DNA of 5,790 nucleotides, from assembly GCA_903941145.1 (NCBI GenBank), contig CAJANQ010000505.1, positions 1 to 5,790 of the forward strand, read 5' to 3'. The position numbers and the translations under genes are program-made. Origin of the DNA: an uncultured Actinomycetes bacterium. GTDB lineage: Bacteria > Actinomycetota > Acidimicrobiia > Acidimicrobiales > Microtrichaceae. The notes under the pieces were generated by a model that was given only the letters and a program-made list of their open reading frames with translations, ran no database searches and was not told the origin of the DNA. Position 1 is the first letter of the stretch, and each line of letters starts with the position of its first letter. Shown here piece after piece: positions 4,948 to 5,790 of the stretch.

Positions 4948-5790
4948 ATGCCGAAGGACGCCGACGACCTCGACCCTGGCACAGGGGCGAACTCCGTCGC
5001 ATCGGGCGGGACACCACCGGACCAGCGCCCCACGGGCAAGGTCGTCGAACGCTCCGAGGCAGACCTCAAGGACCTGGTCCGCCGTCTGCACGTCACACCA
5101 CGCGTGTTCGTGGGCGGCATCGTCGCCATCGTGGTGGTCGTCGCACTGGTGGTCTGGTCCAGCCACCTGCCCCGTGACATCTCGCAGACCGCGACCTTCA
5201 CCTGGTGGTGGGTGGCGGTCGCGGCAGCCGTGATCCCGCTCATGTGGGTCGGGTACGGGATCTCGCTCGCCGCCGCGGCCAACTGGCGTCCGCCGTTCTG
5301 GCGCACCGTCCAGCTCGAGGTGGCGGAGGCGCTCACGCTCGTCGTGACGCCCATGAGCACGGGCAGCCTGACGCTCAGCATCCGCTTCCTGAACCGGAAC
5401 GGGATGACGACCTCCGAGGCCGCCGGGGCGAGCGGGCTCAGCAGCTTCCTGACCACGCTGATCTCGGGCCTGGCGCTGCCGGTCGCCGCGGCGCTGGCGG
5501 CAGGCACCCTCGACACGTCCCAGCTCAAGAAGGACGTACCGAGCGGACTCTGGGAGGTCCTGGCCGCGGTGCTGGTCCTCGCTGTCGTGGTGACGGTCGT
5601 GGTGCGCGCCCCCAAGCTGCGCTCGGCGGCGGCGCACTGGGTCGAGCAGGCGGGCCGCTACGTGCGCACCGTCGTCGCCCACCCGAGCACCGGCCTCGCC
5701 GTGGCGGGTGGCGAGCTGGTCACCATGGCCGGCCAGGTCGCGTGCGCCGCGTTCCTGCTCAAGGCGGTGGGCGCACCGGTGCACCTGGCC
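4948..5790 (+). CDS. Flippase-like / LPG-synthase-TM family multi-spanning membrane protein, 3' end outside window
   Basis: The first 281 codons are open to the window end. A polar, disordered N-terminus (residues 1-50, rich in Asp, Gly and Pro) leads into hydrophobic spans at about 53-70, 85-111, 121-143, 161-186, about 198-215 and a further one beginning near 250. The stretch around 121-170 (EVAEALTLVVTPMSTGSLTL, then IRFLNRNGMTTSEAAGASGL) matches the pattern of the UPF0104/lysylphosphatidylglycerol synthase TM-domain family, where a conserved loop 'TP..xGxxxLxxRxLxRxGxxxxEA' joins two spans. Members move or modify lipids, and many have unknown substrates. No synthetase domain is seen in this part. 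Neither the 18-base distance from nrdJ nor the function suggests a shared pathway, and an own leaderless promoter is likely. ATG 4948 is chosen because it is the first start after the nrdJ stop in this frame and has TAGCGT seven bases ahead. The family call is moderately sure; the substrate is unknown. Confidence 0.75.
   Translation, partial: MPKDADDLDPGTGANSVASGGTPPDQRPTGKVVERSEADLKDLVRRLHVTPRVFVGGIVAIVVVVALVVWSSHLPRDISQTATFTWWWVAVAAAVIPLMWVGYGISLAAAANWRPPFWRTVQLEVAEALTLVVTPMSTGSLTLSIRFLNRNGMTTSEAAGASGLSSFLTTLISGLALPVAAALAAGTLDTSQLKKDVPSGLWEVLAAVLVLAVVVTVVVRAPKLRSAAAHWVEQAGRYVRTVVAHPSTGLAVAGGELVTMAGQVACAAFLLKAVGAPVHLA

Noticed and set aside
4750..5784. 344-codon minus-strand open frame at the right end
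   Set aside because: It is a His/Asp/Arg-rich shadow of the nrdJ tail and the membrane protein gene, whose plus-strand frame has clear transmembrane segments and a family motif.
1..5790. CRISPR arrays, insertion sequences, tRNA or rRNA genes, prophage or toxin-antitoxin genes
   Set aside because: No repeat-spacer pattern, transposase motif, tRNA-like cloverleaf or rRNA signature was found; the genes look like ordinary chromosomal core genes.

Overview
The window is very GC-rich, strongly codon-biased DNA from an actinobacterium. The NrdJ protein is close to the form I know from Streptomyces. The LysM gene next to nrdR echoes the mycobacterial lexA neighbourhood. The flavour of the proteins and the leaderless promoters would suit the class Acidimicrobiia, but that placement is an inference.

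Layout, left to right: (1) a 5'-truncated or edge-spanning gene for a small membrane-anchored LysM protein (2-409, +); (2) nrdR, the repressor of ribonucleotide reductase genes (493-954, +); (3) a convergent RibD C-terminal/dihydrofolate-reductase-like enzyme (959-1687, -), whose stop codon lies 4 bases from that of nrdR inside one shared hairpin; (4) a 434-base divergent intergenic region (1688-2121) with two dyads built from the same arms, several DnaA-box-like words, a promoter and a highly structured RNA leader; (5) nrdJ, the adenosylcobalamin-dependent class II ribonucleotide reductase (2122-4929, +), with a good Shine-Dalgarno; (6) the first 281 codons of a multi-spanning membrane protein of the flippase-like/LPG-synthase-TM family (4948-window end, +).

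The core theme is deoxynucleotide supply. NrdJ makes deoxyribonucleotides and NrdR is its expected nucleotide-sensing repressor. The RibD/DHFR-like reductase may belong to riboflavin or folate metabolism. The LysM protein resembles SOS division inhibitors that sit beside lexA in other Gram-positives, which would link the cluster to DNA damage, although lexA itself is not visible here.

The most notable element is the nrdJ leader. A 16-bp long-range helix (1944-1959 with 2062-2077) closes a junction carrying two further strong arms (1972-1996 and 2004-2058), between a TAGGGT -10 element and the Shine-Dalgarno. It lacks the B12 box of cobalamin riboswitches. A computationally predicted 'nrdJ motif' RNA has been reported upstream of actinobacterial nrdJ genes. 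This may be a member, but I cannot confirm the match from sequence alone. By contrast, nrdR, the RibD-like gene and the membrane protein gene all have TAGNGT followed by 6-7 bases and then the start codon, with no Shine-Dalgarno, which is the pattern of leaderless transcripts.
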